NCBI RefSeq assembly: GCF_020382885.2
Contig: NC_058516.1
Span: forward strand, 12,192,902-12,256,901
Length of the DNA: 64,000 bases
Source: Scatophagus argus
Lineage: Eukaryota; Chordata; Actinopteri; Scatophagidae
Direction: 5' to 3'
The position numbers and the translations under genes are program-made. Below are positions 12,901-23,406 of this stretch, in pieces; the stretch's first letter is position 1; every line of letters starts with the position of its first letter. Under the pieces are notes generated by a model. The model was not told the origin of the DNA and did no database searches. It saw only the letters and a program-made list of their open reading frames with translations.

Positions 12901-14385
12901 TGGCTCACATCAAAATGAAAACTGGTATTTTATAGTTTGACAACAGAAAAACTGGCTACATGCAGCATTAGGCTTGTTGGAGATGAGCCAGATTTGCGCT
13001 GAATCCGTCATGGTAATTGCCACACAATGCATGCCAGTTAGATTTCTGTCCGAATTGATCCCATCTTGCTCTGACCTCGCGCACGTGGGCAACGATAATC
13101 CTGCGAGATTGATGCAGTTTTTGAGCCAGACAGCTGCAGTTGCTCTCCACCAACTGCAAGACCCCTGTCTACCTCTTCTTCCCTCCCTTCACCCAGCCGC
13201 CTATCAGCAGGATAGTTCTCCCTTGTGAGCCGGGTCCTGCTCAAGGTTTCTTCCTGTTAAAAGGGAGTTTTTCCTTGCCACTGTCTGCTTGCTCGGGGGT
13301 TCAGGCTCTGAGTTTCTGTAAAGCACCTAGAGACGATTTTGAATGTATAAGGTGCTATATAAATAAAATTGAACTGAAGACCCAGGGCATGATGCCTGAA
13401 TGTTGCCTGATCCAAGAGCTGATTGGATTAGAAGTCAACTTACAACGTTTTATAGAGACCTTTATTTTTTTGTTTAATTGGAGATATTTTGATTTTATTT
13501 GTCTAATTTTGAAGGCTTATTATGATAACATAATGCATGTTGGGTGGCTCTTGGTGACATTTAGTCATCAGTAATAGGAGAGCGAATAAATAAATTCATA
13601 TTATAATTTACATACAATATATCATAGTTGTACACACAGGTTTTAGATTAGATTAGATTCAACTTTATTGTCATTACACATGTACAAGTACAATGCAGCG
13701 AAACGCAGTCTGTATTAACATTGGGTTGGTTTAATTTAGAAGTGTTTGCAAACAGATAAACTAGTGGTAAGTAGGGTGTGTGGATTAACATCTGTGCAGA
13801 TGTGAGGAGAGAGAAAAGAAACACAACAGTTTTCATTACTGATGTGTCAGATATTTAGACCAGTTTTAATTTTGTATGTATATCATTTGAGAAGAATGCC
13901 TGCTCATGTGATTTATATACAGCAATAGTCTGATATAATTCTGATTTACATACATTTGTGTAAAACAGAGTTTAAACATGAACTTTAAAGTCACAGATCA
14001 TCCATATAGTATTTTAGTAGGCTGGGGACTGATATGGGTCTGATGTGATGTTTTAATAAATCAGAATCAGATCTAACAGGATGCGAGTGCTTCTTTGACT
14101 TCCTGTACAGACTGAAGGATGCCATCTTGACTGACTTGAACTTGAGATTTTTGTTCCTGCCCCCCTGCTGCTGCTGCCTGCTCTTGTCCTCTTTGCAGGC
14201 GAGGTGCAGTTCATCCTGAATAAGCCTATTTATTTTGATCTCAAATATTCATGATTCAAACTGTACTGATACATTTTTCATGTTTCCAGGACAGAGGAGC
14301 CACCTCGACGTGGGAGATCACTCAGGGACAACAGAGTCTGAAGGGACAGGGAGTTCAGGATATGGACCAGGAGGCATCTAACTGA
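6954..14385 (+). CDS. cars2: Mitochondrial cysteinyl-tRNA synthetase CARS2
   Basis: A class I aminoacyl-tRNA synthetase that charges mitochondrial tRNA-Cys. Fifteen exons join to 577 codons plus stop: 6954-7186, 7261-7311, 7395-7512, 7982-8053, 8155-8260, 8360-8440, 8931-9060, 9468-9601, 10375-10442, 10551-10617, 11016-11154, 11394-11517, 12235-12333, 12674-12889 and 14290-14385. The Arg-rich, acid-poor N terminus ([18 protein letters not shown]) fits a mitochondrial presequence. [14 protein letters not shown] carries the first zinc cysteine and the HIGH-type motif; GWHIECS and PHHENEIAQ carry the other zinc ligands. KMSKSLKNY is the ATP-binding signature, and a DALR-like anticodon domain follows. 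Length is close to the roughly 565 residues of vertebrate CARS2. The intron 4 acceptor ends in GAG rather than the usual CAG or TAG, but the frame is kept. Introns carry family A, B and C LINE 3' ends and a SINE-like copy. The last exon encodes a short divergent tail ([13 protein letters not shown]...). Confidence 0.96.
7589..7960 (+). repeat. Family A LINE 3' end, cars2 intron 3
   Basis: It starts near TAGTCATAATCTATTTTAAT and runs through the AT-rich leader (TACAGCTACTACC...) and the core hairpin CTGCCTTCTAAAAGGCAG to the terminus GCGCTATATAAATCAACTGAA. The segment between leader and core is shortened compared with the copy at 17.6 kb. Confidence 0.85.
9670..9905 (+). repeat. SINE-like repeat with tRNA-type head, cars2 intron 8
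   Basis: The head GTGGTGCAGTGGTTAGCGCT resembles a pol III A box and GGTTAGAATCCC a decayed B box. The body TATGTGGAGTTTCCTTGTTC and the AGGTTAATTGGCGACTCTA segment are shared with the copies at 31.7 and 52.3 kb. The 3' part with its GATGG tail is missing. Confidence 0.75.
11707..12165 (-). repeat. Family C LINE 3' end, cars2 intron 12
   Basis: The 3' terminus lies at the left (TTCAATTCAATTTTATTTAA at 11712). It is followed by the core ACTTCCTTTTAACAGGCAGA, a purine-rich GGAGA stretch and GGATCCAGGCAGGGCCATGG. The same order is seen at 61.7-62.1 kb. The ORFs on both strands here come from low-complexity purine/pyrimidine sequence and are not genes. Confidence 0.8.
13155..13378 (+). repeat. 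Family B LINE 3' end, cars2 intron 14
   Basis: Contains CACCCAGCCGCCTATCAGCA, the core TTCCTGTTAAAAGGGAGTTT, GCACCTAGAGACGATTTTGA and the terminus GGTGCTATATAAATAAAATT followed by GAACTGAA. Family B differs from A around the terminus (GACGATTTTGA against AGAGTTTGGTC) but has the same plan. Confidence 0.8.
13643..13820 (-). repeat. L2/Rex1-type LINE 3' end fragment
   Basis: On the minus strand the sequence runs CTGCGTTTCGCTGCATTGTA, then TAATGACAATAAAGTTGAAT, and ends in repeated ATCTA units. The CAATAAAG stop-proximal signal with a short tandem tail is typical of the 3' terminus of fish L2/Rex1-type LINEs. It lies in cars2 intron 14. The inner boundary is uncertain. Confidence 0.55.
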
Positions 14386-14509
14386 CAGCCTGAAAATTAG
14401 GCTTGCTTTACCAACTGAAAAACTTTCAGAAAACAAGAGACCAAACCATCCTGATTTCATAAAAAAAGAAACTAACTTTCGGTTGAATGGCTGATGTGCA
14501 GATTATTAT

Positions 14510-14515
14510 AATAAA
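14510..14515 (+). terminator. Probable cars2 polyadenylation signal
   Basis: AATAAA lies 125 bases after the cars2 stop codon. It is the first canonical hexamer downstream, followed by T/GT-rich sequence (GTGTGTTTTTATTATTTTG). Confidence 0.6.
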
Positions 14516-14774
14516 ATCTCATTTCAGTTGTGTAATCCATTTCATGTTAATTTGCCATCAGTTGTGTGTTTTTATTATTTTGAAGATTTTGTTGTGAATG
14601 ATTAAAGTTGAGTTGAAAACAAAAGGCACAATGTGTTTGTCCTTGTTTTTTCTTATTAAGGACTGGCTTAAGAAAATGTTGCTGCTACATATGTCAAGTG
14701 TCAAATCAAATGAACAGTAAATTAGCAGTTCTGACATTATGAGAAACATGACAAATAGACTATATCCCTAATAT

Positions 14775-15048
14775 CTCTCTCTCTCTCTCACTCACTCACT
14801 CACTCACTCAACCCAACCGGTCAAGGCAGATGGCCGCCCATCTTGAACCGGGGTCTGCTCCAAGGTTTCCGCCTTCTAAAGGGCTGTTTTTCCTCTCCAC
14901 TGTCGCCAAGTGCTTGCTCAAGGGGGAATGTTGGGCTCTCTCTATTTACAATTTAATTAAAGAGTTTGGTCTAGACCTGCTCTAATTGGAAAGTGTCATG
15001 AGATAACTTTTGTTGTGAATTGGCGCTATATAAATAAACTGAATTGAA
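14775..15048 (+). repeat. Family A LINE 3' end between cars2 and ddrgk1
   Basis: Begins in a (TC)n/(CACT)n run (14775-14811). It continues through CCAACCGGTCAAGGCAGATG, the core (one change in the hairpin: CTTCTAAAGGGC) and the terminus CGCTATATAAATAAACTGAA. It sits in the convergent intergenic region. Confidence 0.85.
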
Positions 15049-16013
15049 AATTGAAAAATTAATGTCTTGCATACAAATTTCTGCCACCCCAACATGAGGA
15101 TAAGACATTGGAACTGCTTTGTTACAGTACACCCAGCCATTTGAAATATTCAAATTAGTTTGATGTTTTACATCTGTTTTCCCAATCGTTAATGATCAGA
15201 AAACTTAATTGGGGGGTGGATCATCACATGAACTGTCTGACTGCTCCTCTTTAACCATGTCTACCGCTGTACAATGTAAGACACATCACCTGAAGTAACA
15301 CCTGTTACGTAATAGAACGACATGCAGTTTAAAGGACCATATCCAGAGTTTTTAATGAATGAACATGCCCTCTTAGAACAGCCAATTGTATCTGAATGTA
15401 TGATTTAATCCTTCACATGTAAAGCCCAATTCACGTTTTGCCTTCATAAAGTAGTTGCTGGATGGTAGTCAGTGGTAATCAGATGTTTTAGTTAATGAAA
15501 ATTTACTTAAACTAAACCATGGTAACACTTGACTTTCCATTAGAATGGCAAACTTTACTTAAAAACTTAAAACTAACAACTAAAAGCATCACATTAAGAG
15601 CCAACTCGGAAGGTTATAAAGGGTCAAGACAAGTGCTGGACACCTCCATGGCATGTTAGCTGTAAAATTATGTAAATAAACAAGATGAAACTCAAAAGAT
15701 GTGCCAAAAATATATATATATATATATTTTATTTTTTAATACAACAAATCACGTCATGTTGATGGATTTGTTAATTAAATATCATAAGCTACTTACTCTA
15801 CTACCAATGCTCTAGTAGTAGCTTGACTCTGGTGAATACTGACTACTAAGCAATGATGTCTTTATAAAGAGAGAAGAATGTCACCTGGCACCAAATAACA
15901 ACCAACAGCATGTACTTTTGACCAGCAGATGAGTGAAGTCTTCACACAGATCAACGTGATTATTCTTCATGTGGTCACGTGAAAACCTGTCCAGGTGTGT
16001 GTGTGTGTGTGTG
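15049..16013. other. cars2-ddrgk1 convergent intergenic region
   Basis: No gene is seen. It contains a short (TA)n run near 15713-15727 and a minus-strand AATAAA (15728-15733) that could end ddrgk1 transcripts about 280 bases past its stop. A GT dinucleotide run directly precedes the ddrgk1 stop. Confidence 0.5.
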
Positions 16014-19000
16014 TCAGGCAGCGCTGCGGCTCTCAGGCATCAGGTTGATCAGAGAGTTGCTGGCCTGAGCCAGTTCTGTGATGGACACTCTGCCTCTCCG
16101 TATGATGAACTGAGCCACTAAGTCCAACTCTTCTGGTGTGATGTAGATAAACTTCCCTCTGTCATCAATCACTCCTGCAGCAAAATACAGAATATCAGAG
16201 AGGATGCGATCGTAATTAAGTTTAATATGTGAAGAATCCCTAACTAACAATGGTAGATATTTAGTCACTTCACTAGAAAAATTCGGTGTTCAGAGTTCAG
16301 CATCAAATAAACTACCCTCGACTACAAACTACTGGCACAGTGATTTCTTCTGGTTAATCTACACATTTGAAAGGTGGCCATGAAGCCACTTTGTATATTT
16401 AAAATATTTCAAGAGCCAGCACAAGCTCCAACACCAGGAGAGCCCAACAGCGGCTCTACTTCCTCAGAAGGCTAAGGAAAGCCCATTTTCCACCTCCCAT
16501 CCTGACGACCTTCTATATCATCAAGGCAGATGGCCGCCCATCTAGAGCCGGGGTCTGCTCTGAGGTTTCTGCCTTCTAAAAGGCAGTTTTTCCTCTCCAG
16601 TGTTTGCTCAAGGGTGAATGTTGGGCTCTCTGTATTACAATTTAATTAAAGAGTTTGGTCTAGACCTGCTCTCATCGGAAAGTGTCATGAGATAACTTGT
16701 TGTGAATTGGCGCTTTCCTCACCAGCTTGTTTGGTCTGTTGGCCTCTCCAGCTTTTATGCCACCACCCCAACCCACTACCGCAAAAAACAGAGCGCTGGC
16801 AACTTAAAAAAAGTTTTCAGGAGTCTACTGCAAACACTGAATGACCTGATGACCCCTATTTTACATTACTGGGTTATTTTGTTAGGCAACAGGGCATAGA
16901 TAGAGTTCTCATATCCTGGTGCCTGGTGTTGGCTAGTACCCAAATCACAGTATTTGTACTTGTAAGTGGCCAAAGAGGAAAAAAAATGGTACGCTGCGTC
17001 ACAACTGTAATGTCTCATCAACTCTGTTTCCTCAAAATTTACTTGTATTCACTGGAAAGTTTCTGCAACACAGACATCAAGCTGGTAATGAATGGGGTTA
17101 GATTATTTCTCGACAAAAAGCTGAGACAAAGTGATATTTCTGTATGCCATTCATTCAAAAAAAAAAAATGTTTACTCAGAAGAGCTTCATCCATACCAGA
17201 CCTGGTCACACAAACCTGTGAGGGAGCCTTCAGCTAAAAGGTCCTGTAGTCTACTAATAGCATCCTGTGTCCTCATCCCAAAATGAGAAGCCAAGTCTTC
17301 CAAGAGAACAACCTTGGTGCTCTGCAGGACAGAAGAGACACTGTTTAACAGGCTATGTTCGGATACCTCAGTATAGGTTGGAGTGTGTAGAGCAGGATTA
17401 TTCGATTGTAATTTAAGTTAGGCCAGATTTTAAAACCAGGAAATATACATGGGACAGACATTTCATCGGCCTATTTAAAAGCCTTTTCTGGCTGTTGGTA
17501 AAAGCAAATTTTAAACATATGCAACTGCTTAAAAAATATATATCAGTGTTGATATATGGTGTGAGCATATACATATGTGGATATTTACACTATATGTAGT
17601 GTATACACTATATATACTCTGTACAGCTACTAGTATTACTACTGTTACTAATACTGCTATCATAATCACCGTAGTACCTCCTGTATACTTCATTATCTAC
17701 AGTTCCAGTATTTCTAGTATTATTACTGCTGCTATGCATCTCTGCTTGTGTGCTCCTTCTCTCACGCCCCACCCCCCTCTCCCTCTCACTCCTTGTCCGT
17801 CTCTCTCTCTCTCTCTCTCTCTCTCTTAACCCAACCAGTCAAGGCAGATGGCTGCTCCATCTTGAGCCGGGGTCTGCTCAGAGGTTTCTACCTTCTAAAA
17901 GGTAGTTTTTCCTCGCCACTGTCGCCAAGTGCTTGCTCAAGGGGGAATGTTGGGCTCTCTGTATTACAATTTAATTAAAGAGTTTGGTCCAGACCTGCTC
18001 TAATTGGAAAGTGTCATGAGATAATTTTTGTTGTGAATTGGCGCTATATAAATAAACTGAATTGAATTATAGAGAGCATCCTGAGCAGCTGTATCACTGC
18101 CTGGTTTGTGAACTGCACTATCCAACGCTCTTTAACCTCATGCCTAAAATGCCTAAACTGAATTGAACTGAAACTGAATTGAATATGCGGTTTACATATA
18201 TTGTCATGTATCAGATTTATGTGGACTGGGTCACTCAGAGATTGTCTCTAGGCCGAATGTGGCCTGGTGTAGAAAGTGTCAGCTCTTACCTCAATGTACT
18301 GGATGAATTCTTGTAAAAGGTTGCGTGACTGACAGTAAAGAAAACAAACACTCATTATTATTATTATTCTTGTTAAAAAAAACAAAAACATTATTGTCAA
18401 AAGACAGAGAAAGGAGAAAATAAAATGTTAAAATGACATGAGTTCAGATGGGATGTCACCTGGTCTTCAGTGAGCTGCTCTTCCTCTCCCTGGTCCTCTA
18501 CGATGAAGGATGCTTTGAGTTTTAAGTACTCCTCCTCCTCCCGTCTTTCCTGCTCCTCTTTAGCAAGCCGTTTGTCCTCCTCCTGTTTAAACATCAGCAC
18601 AGAGTCTCAGCACCTCCTCATATAAACACACAGGTAGAAAAACAGTTGGCGATAGTTGCGCGACCTGTTTCTGCTCCAGCAGTCGTTCTCTCTCTTCCTC
18701 TTGGCGTCTCTCCTGCTCTCTGAGCTCCTGCAACCTCTTCCTCTCTTCTCTCTCCTCCATCTCCGCCTGTTTTAGGAGTTTGAAAAGTTTGGCAGTTGGC
18801 TTAAGACGTAAGAGGTTGGCATCAATCACTTCAATTAAATCAGACGATTTCTAATCCAGTTTCAATGTTCAAAACAAACACACATGACTGAATGCTCAAC
18901 ATACAGTACTCAATTTACACATGTATCACTTTACAATGGCACTGTGAAACTTCAGAAAGGGACATCAAACCTTTTACCTGAGATTTCTTTTTTTTGTGCG

Positions 19001-22000
19001 TGTTTTCCAATATATTTCTGGAGTAGTCTCACCACCAGTCACAATTAATTTGAATTTATGCAGAGTGAGCAGCTAATCCATTTCAGTTGCAGGCTGCATT
19101 GTGGAGGTGTCCATCTATAAAATCAGTCTGCAAACTGTCTGTTTTGAGTCTACCTCATAGCTGCTCAAAGGTTGAAGCTGAGTCTGGAGTTCAGATGCCT
19201 CACCTCTCTCTGAGCTTTCTTGGCTTGTTTCTCCTCCAGCTTTTTCTGCTTCTTCGCTCCAACCTTTGCTGTTGACTGGAAGTTCTGCTGCTCCGCATCC
19301 TCTTCCTCTTCACGCTCCTCATCTGAAATCAACAGCGCACTTCTTACATGTTCTTTAAAATTTCAATTTATTTATATAGCACCTTATACAATCAAAATTG
19401 TCTCCAGATGCTTTACAGAGAAACCATGAGAAGGCCACAAGGAATTCAGCCACAGTCAAATAAAGAATGAGACAGATCCTTTAAAAGTCAGTTGAATGGG
19501 AAGAACAAGGTCAGGCCCATCAACACCCTACTAGTCATCAGATACCCCACTGGTTCAGCACCCTGAGACTGTACAAGGAGGAGGATGACAACCAACAAGA
19601 GGTGACTGAAATCCAGAAATCTTACTAATGGCTGAAAAAGGCTGGACTGAAGGACAGCACAGAAGCACTAATCATGGCAGCACAAGAACAGGCACTCGGT
19701 AAAAGACCAAGAGGCTGGGGTCTACCACACCGGACAGGACCCCATCTGCAGGCTGTGCAGAAATGCCCCTGTGACAATTCAGCAGGATACAGCAGGGTAT
19801 AAGATGGTGATGGCGAACCAGCTGGACATTTTGGCGGTTGACAGGAAGAAGAAGGCAGTGGTGACAGATGTAGCACTTCCAAGTGACAGCGACATCAAGA
19901 TTAAGGAACATGAGAAGCTTGAAAAGATGTGGTGAGTAAAGGCAACAATAGTGCGATTGGTAATTAGCGCACTGGGAGCTGTGGCCTCCATACTGCAAAA
20001 ATGGCTCCAGCAGATTCCTACAAGGTATATAAGTGCTGCCCAGAGCTCCTCAGAACCCTTTGGAAGATTCTGCAGGTGACTTGGCACAGGGGGACTGTAG
20101 CTGTCCAGTGAAGGCGGGAAGAGGGAGTCTGGATTCCCAAGCCTGCAGCTTTTCAATAACTGTGCACTCAAACCTTTGCCACTCATCCCCTCCAACGAAC
20201 AAAATTAGCATGCACGTTCAGAAGATAATGCAGGTTGTCTTCATTGAGTTTTAACAGGAATTTTCGTTGGCAATCTGAGTTATAAGTGATAGGCCATACC
20301 CTTGTGTACCATTCAGTACGGTCCAGTGTTTCCCCTACCTGACAGAAAAATATATAGTTTACGTTATGTTGTCAACCCTTCAGATTCAGTTAACTTTATC
20401 ATGAAATTTCATTGTGAAGTCGCAAGCTTCCTTCTATGCCAAGTTTCTGCCATATTTACCAGTGCAGAGGTCACTGCCACTTTTGACTGTAATATCACTG
20501 CTACAATACAGCACAATAACACAATACTACTTCTGTACTTCATGATGTTAGACTGTGTAGTCAATTTTAAGAGTATTTAAGCTTAATAACAGTGAGTATG
20601 TTTCTTGGGAAGCACTTAACTTTTATTCTATTTTCAATTCAATTTTCAATTCAGTTTATATATATATAGCGCCAATTCACAACAAAAGTTATCTCATGAC
20701 ACTTTCCAATTTGAGCAGGTCTAGACCAGACTCTTGAATTGTAAATAGAGAGAGCCCAACATTCCCCCTTGAGCAAGCACTTGGCGACAGTGGCGAGGAA
20801 AAACTGCCTTTTAGAAGGCAGAAACCTCGGAGCAGACCCCGGCTCAAGATGGGCGGCCATCTGCCTTGACCGGTTTTCATACTTTAATTTTGTACTTCTA
20901 GCAACATTCACAACAGAAAGCAAAGGAATTGTTGCAGAGAACTTGTTTCTTCACCATCCATCTTGAATTTGCACATTGTTATTTGGTCAAGTTTCATGTT
21001 TCTAGCTCGTATAAAACAAATAATAATTATATGATAGTGTCTATTAAAAGAAAAAGTTATGCTATGTAAAGTAGCATAAAAGTCACTCTGTTTACCATGT
21101 TCCACAGCTTCTCTCTGTGGTCGTCTGTTAGCCATCATTGCAGCAAGGTTCCTCCTCCTGCGAGGCATACCGGCTCCTCTCTCTTCTGCTGCCCGCTGCG
21201 GGGGTCCGGCTGCCCTGATAACATCCCTCCGCTGCTCCTCATCAGCTGAGCATTAAGAAGAATCAGCTTTATTGACAGTATATATATTTTTACATACACA
21301 CATTGAATTTGTCTTCTGCATTTAACCCAACACACACATGCAACACCCGGCAAATTACATTGTACAGCAGTGGGCAGCATCAAGCACCCAGGGAGCAAAT
21401 TGGGGGTTAAGTGCCTTGCTCAAGGGCCAGGTAATGGAGCAGGGGAGCATTTTTATGCAGAGGAGGACAAGGATACCGTACTTTCAATAATCTCAATGCC
21501 ACCCAACTAATCTCAATACCCAATTTATATAGTTCATTCAAATGCTTAGTCTTGTATCTGACACTAAATAATTACGTAATTTATATTATGTTAAAAACAC
21601 GTTAAAGGTGCAGTACGCCCTATTTACGTCTAATTGTAAATACAGTGGAAAAAACAAGAGCAATATTTAAATTTAAATTACTTTAACGGATATATAAAAA
21701 TATAGATAGGAGGATGATGTAGAAAACATTCACCAAAATTGATTCAATTACTTTTGTGTCTCCGGTAAAAACTTTTTTTAGCTGCTTTACCGGCGGATGA
21801 AGAAATAATCTAAGTTAACGTGGCTCATCCCAGGCGACGTACGTACTTGATGACGGACTGACGGCAGATAACATTACTTGAAATCGCCATAACCAAAGGT
21901 AATTTCAGAAAATGTTAAGCTTGATTCACCGCTGAGTCATCGTACTACCTGTATATTTACAAAAATGTCAACGATATGACACTGTGTCGTAAACATTGAT

Positions 22001-22182
22001 GTGACGATCTCTTATAGCTACAACACTAATGTAATGCTAACACTTAGCATTAGCTCTCTTGCCAATGTCTAACAGCAGCTGTAGGTCTCCTTACCTTCCT
22101 GTGTTTTCCTCCGCACCTTCAACGCAAACAAAATCAAGACAACGAGGACAGCAGCAGGTATCAGATAAAGTGCTATATCCAT
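16014..22182 (-). CDS. ddrgk1: DDRGK1 (UFBP1), ER adaptor of the UFM1 ligase
   Basis: DDRGK1 is an ER-anchored cofactor of the UFL1 UFM1 ligase and acts in ER homeostasis and ER-phagy. Eight minus-strand exons join in frame to 295 codons plus stop: 22095-22182, 21096-21245, 19204-19322, 18665-18766, 18460-18582, 18290-18328, 17216-17321 and 16014-16174. The N terminus [20 protein letters not shown] is one membrane segment, followed by a basic RRK cluster. Next come an Arg-rich stretch ([12 protein letters not shown]) and a long Glu/Lys/Arg coiled coil. [19 protein letters not shown] matches the UFM1-interacting region. The C-terminal winged-helix part holds [14 protein letters not shown] and the name-giving [20 protein letters not shown]. 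It ends [15 protein letters not shown]. The donor after exon 4 is the unusual GTCGCG; the others are ordinary. Length is close to the 314-residue human protein. A LINE fragment appears split around the 17216-17321 exon. Confidence 0.96.
16425..16513 (+). mobile_element. L2-type LINE reverse-transcriptase fragment (left piece)
   Basis: The plus strand reads [18 protein letters not shown] and then PPILTTFY, the conserved C-terminal block of fish L2-type reverse transcriptases. It stops abruptly at TTCTAT, where a family A fragment begins. The matching continuation ([13 protein letters not shown]) lies at 18.07 kb. Confidence 0.7.
16519..16717 (+). repeat. Family A fragment truncated at both ends
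   Basis: Starts at AAGGCAGATGGCCGCCCATC and stops at GTGAATTGGCGC, missing the TATATAAATAAA terminus. It lies in ddrgk1 intron 7. Confidence 0.85.
16718..16870. repeat. Possible LINE-derived remnant
   Basis: Plus-strand reading gives [19 protein letters not shown]-like and [14 protein letters not shown] peptides in shifting frames. I recall similar antisense text in fish LINE copies, but cannot place it. It is in ddrgk1 intron 7 and no gene is implied. Confidence 0.3.
17612..18062 (+). repeat. Long family A copy, ddrgk1 intron 6
   Basis: One of the longest copies. It has the AT-rich leader (CTCTGTACAGCTACTAGTAT), a C-rich then (CT)n stretch (17801-17826), CCAACCAGTCAAGGCAGATG, the core hairpin and the full terminus GCGCTATATAAATAAACTGA. 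It ends directly against an L2-type LINE coding fragment. Confidence 0.88.
18063..18150 (+). mobile_element. L2-type LINE reverse-transcriptase fragment (right piece)
   Basis: The plus strand reads [19 protein letters not shown], which in L2-type elements follows the TTFY block that ends the piece at 16.51 kb. It is followed by several AACTGAATTGAA units resembling a family A tail. Confidence 0.65.
19360..19424 (-). repeat. Short family B 3' terminus, ddrgk1 intron 2
   Basis: AATTTCAATTTATTTATATA followed by GCACCTTATACAATCAAAAT is the family B terminus read in reverse. Only the last 65 or so bases are present. Confidence 0.7.
19520..20190 (+). mobile_element. Decayed LINE ORF2 C-terminal segment
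   Basis: Broken plus-strand frames encode [20 protein letters not shown] and, after frame breaks, a piece corresponding to the VIGALG...WLQQIP block of a fish non-LTR element. The same block recurs at 38.4-38.7 kb (VPVVIGALGSMTPNL...WFQQIPG). Stops and shifts show it is dead. It lies in ddrgk1 intron 2. The clade is not assigned. Confidence 0.6.
20636..20876 (-). repeat. Family A LINE 3' end, ddrgk1 intron 2
   Basis: In reverse it carries CCGGTCAAGGCAGATGGCCG, the core hairpin, GTCTAGACCTGCTC and the terminus TTGTGAATTGGCGCTATATA with an AATTGAA tail. The hairpin core is intact. Confidence 0.87.
21262..21430 (-). repeat. L2/Rex1-type LINE 3' UTR fragment, ddrgk1 intron 1
   Basis: The plus strand shows AATCAGCTTTATTGACAGTA, then GTCTTCTGCATTTAACCCA, AGCAGTGGGCAGCATCAAGC and GGGGTTAAGTGCCTTGCTCA. 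This order is a frequent fish LINE 3' UTR read antisense, with the CAATAAAG-type terminus at the left end. Confidence 0.6.
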
Positions 22183-22574
22183 GGCTGTTCTGGAAAGATA
22201 TTTTTACTGTTTGTCCCTTGCAATGTCCAGCTGTTGACTATGAGATAACATTAGCATTCCTCTACTTCGTGTTTACTGCCAAAAGGTTAGAGAGGATGTA
22301 TGGCGCCACCTACTGTATCGGAGTGTGTACTCATGACATTAAACAATATAAATGTTTCAAATCAAGGCCAAAAGTTTCATTAATTTGAAAAAAAAAAATG
22401 ATTTGAATTTGAAAATAGAAATAATTTAGATCTTGAACTTAGAAAAATACAACATTGTGCTTGAACTAAAAGTAAGTGTAGGAAAAGTTGTTTTTTTCTC
22501 AGTTTAAATATAATTTTTATTCAGTTCTGAAATTCTTTTGAATAAATGATCTGTTTTCATTTTTCACTTTCATC

Positions 22575-22692
22575 CATCCATTTTCTATGTCACTTATCCA
22601 TCAGGGTAACACAGTAGCCAGACCGGGATTCGAACCTGGAACCCTCTTGCTGTGAGGCAACAGTGCTAACCACTGCACCACCATGCCACCCT
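22575..22692 (-). repeat. SINE-like fragment inside the inverted-arm element
   Basis: Read in reverse: GTGGCATGGTGGTGCAGTGG, GGTTAGCACTGTTGCCTCAC, then GGTTCGAATCCCGGTC (a good B box), and a tail ending TAGAAAATGGATGGATG. Head and tail are joined with the body deleted. Confidence 0.75.
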
Positions 22693-23365
22693 TTCACATA
22701 TCATATCTCAATATAATAAATATTTCAATATTTGAGGTCTTTTTTTTTTGATTTTGTGTTTTCTTTTTTTACAGTTTCAAATCTTATTTTTTCAGGTTTC
22801 AGATATTTTTTTTGCTTTGAGTTCTTTTGTTCATCTTTTGAGTTTCAAGCTTTTCCCCACAACTGGCATTGGGGGGGCATGGTATCACCACAGAGGGGCG
22901 TGGAATCATGAGTGACAGCATAACAAAGAAGGCTGAGGACCTTCCTCTAACACGTTGCCTTCAGGGAACATAGGTACTGTGAGAAGTATGACGCCACACT
23001 TTCTCTACACCACATTCACATTATGGGCAATGAAAAAACTGACACCATTGATAAGGTTCTGTTTAGCAAGCCCTTTTAAACCGAACTTCAATACCAATCG
23101 CAATATAAGAGCAATGAACTGTGCCTGATTGTGCAGTTCAACAGCCACACTTTAACATCTGATGTTTCTCACTTCCACATGCAACTGAGGACGCAGCGAA
23201 GTATTGGCTAGCAATGGTGTCGGCTCTGACGAAATCGGCTATTTTTTGAATAGATACTCTGAGAAATTATCCCGAATGTTATAATGATGGGTAATTTTTG
23301 TAACATAGGAGCATACCTTAAGGGGAATTGGCTAAAGCTGGAAAATAAGATATTTAGTTAAAGAA

Positions 23366-23406
23366 CTTCCCTTCGGGGATAAATAAAGAAATTCTGATTC
23401 TGAAGC
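23366..23406 (+). repeat. Short LINE-like 3' tail
   Basis: CTTCGGGGATAAATAAAGAA followed by ATTCTGATTCTGAA resembles the AATAAAG plus ATTCTG-unit tail of L2-type LINEs. No coding part is attached. Confidence 0.5.
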
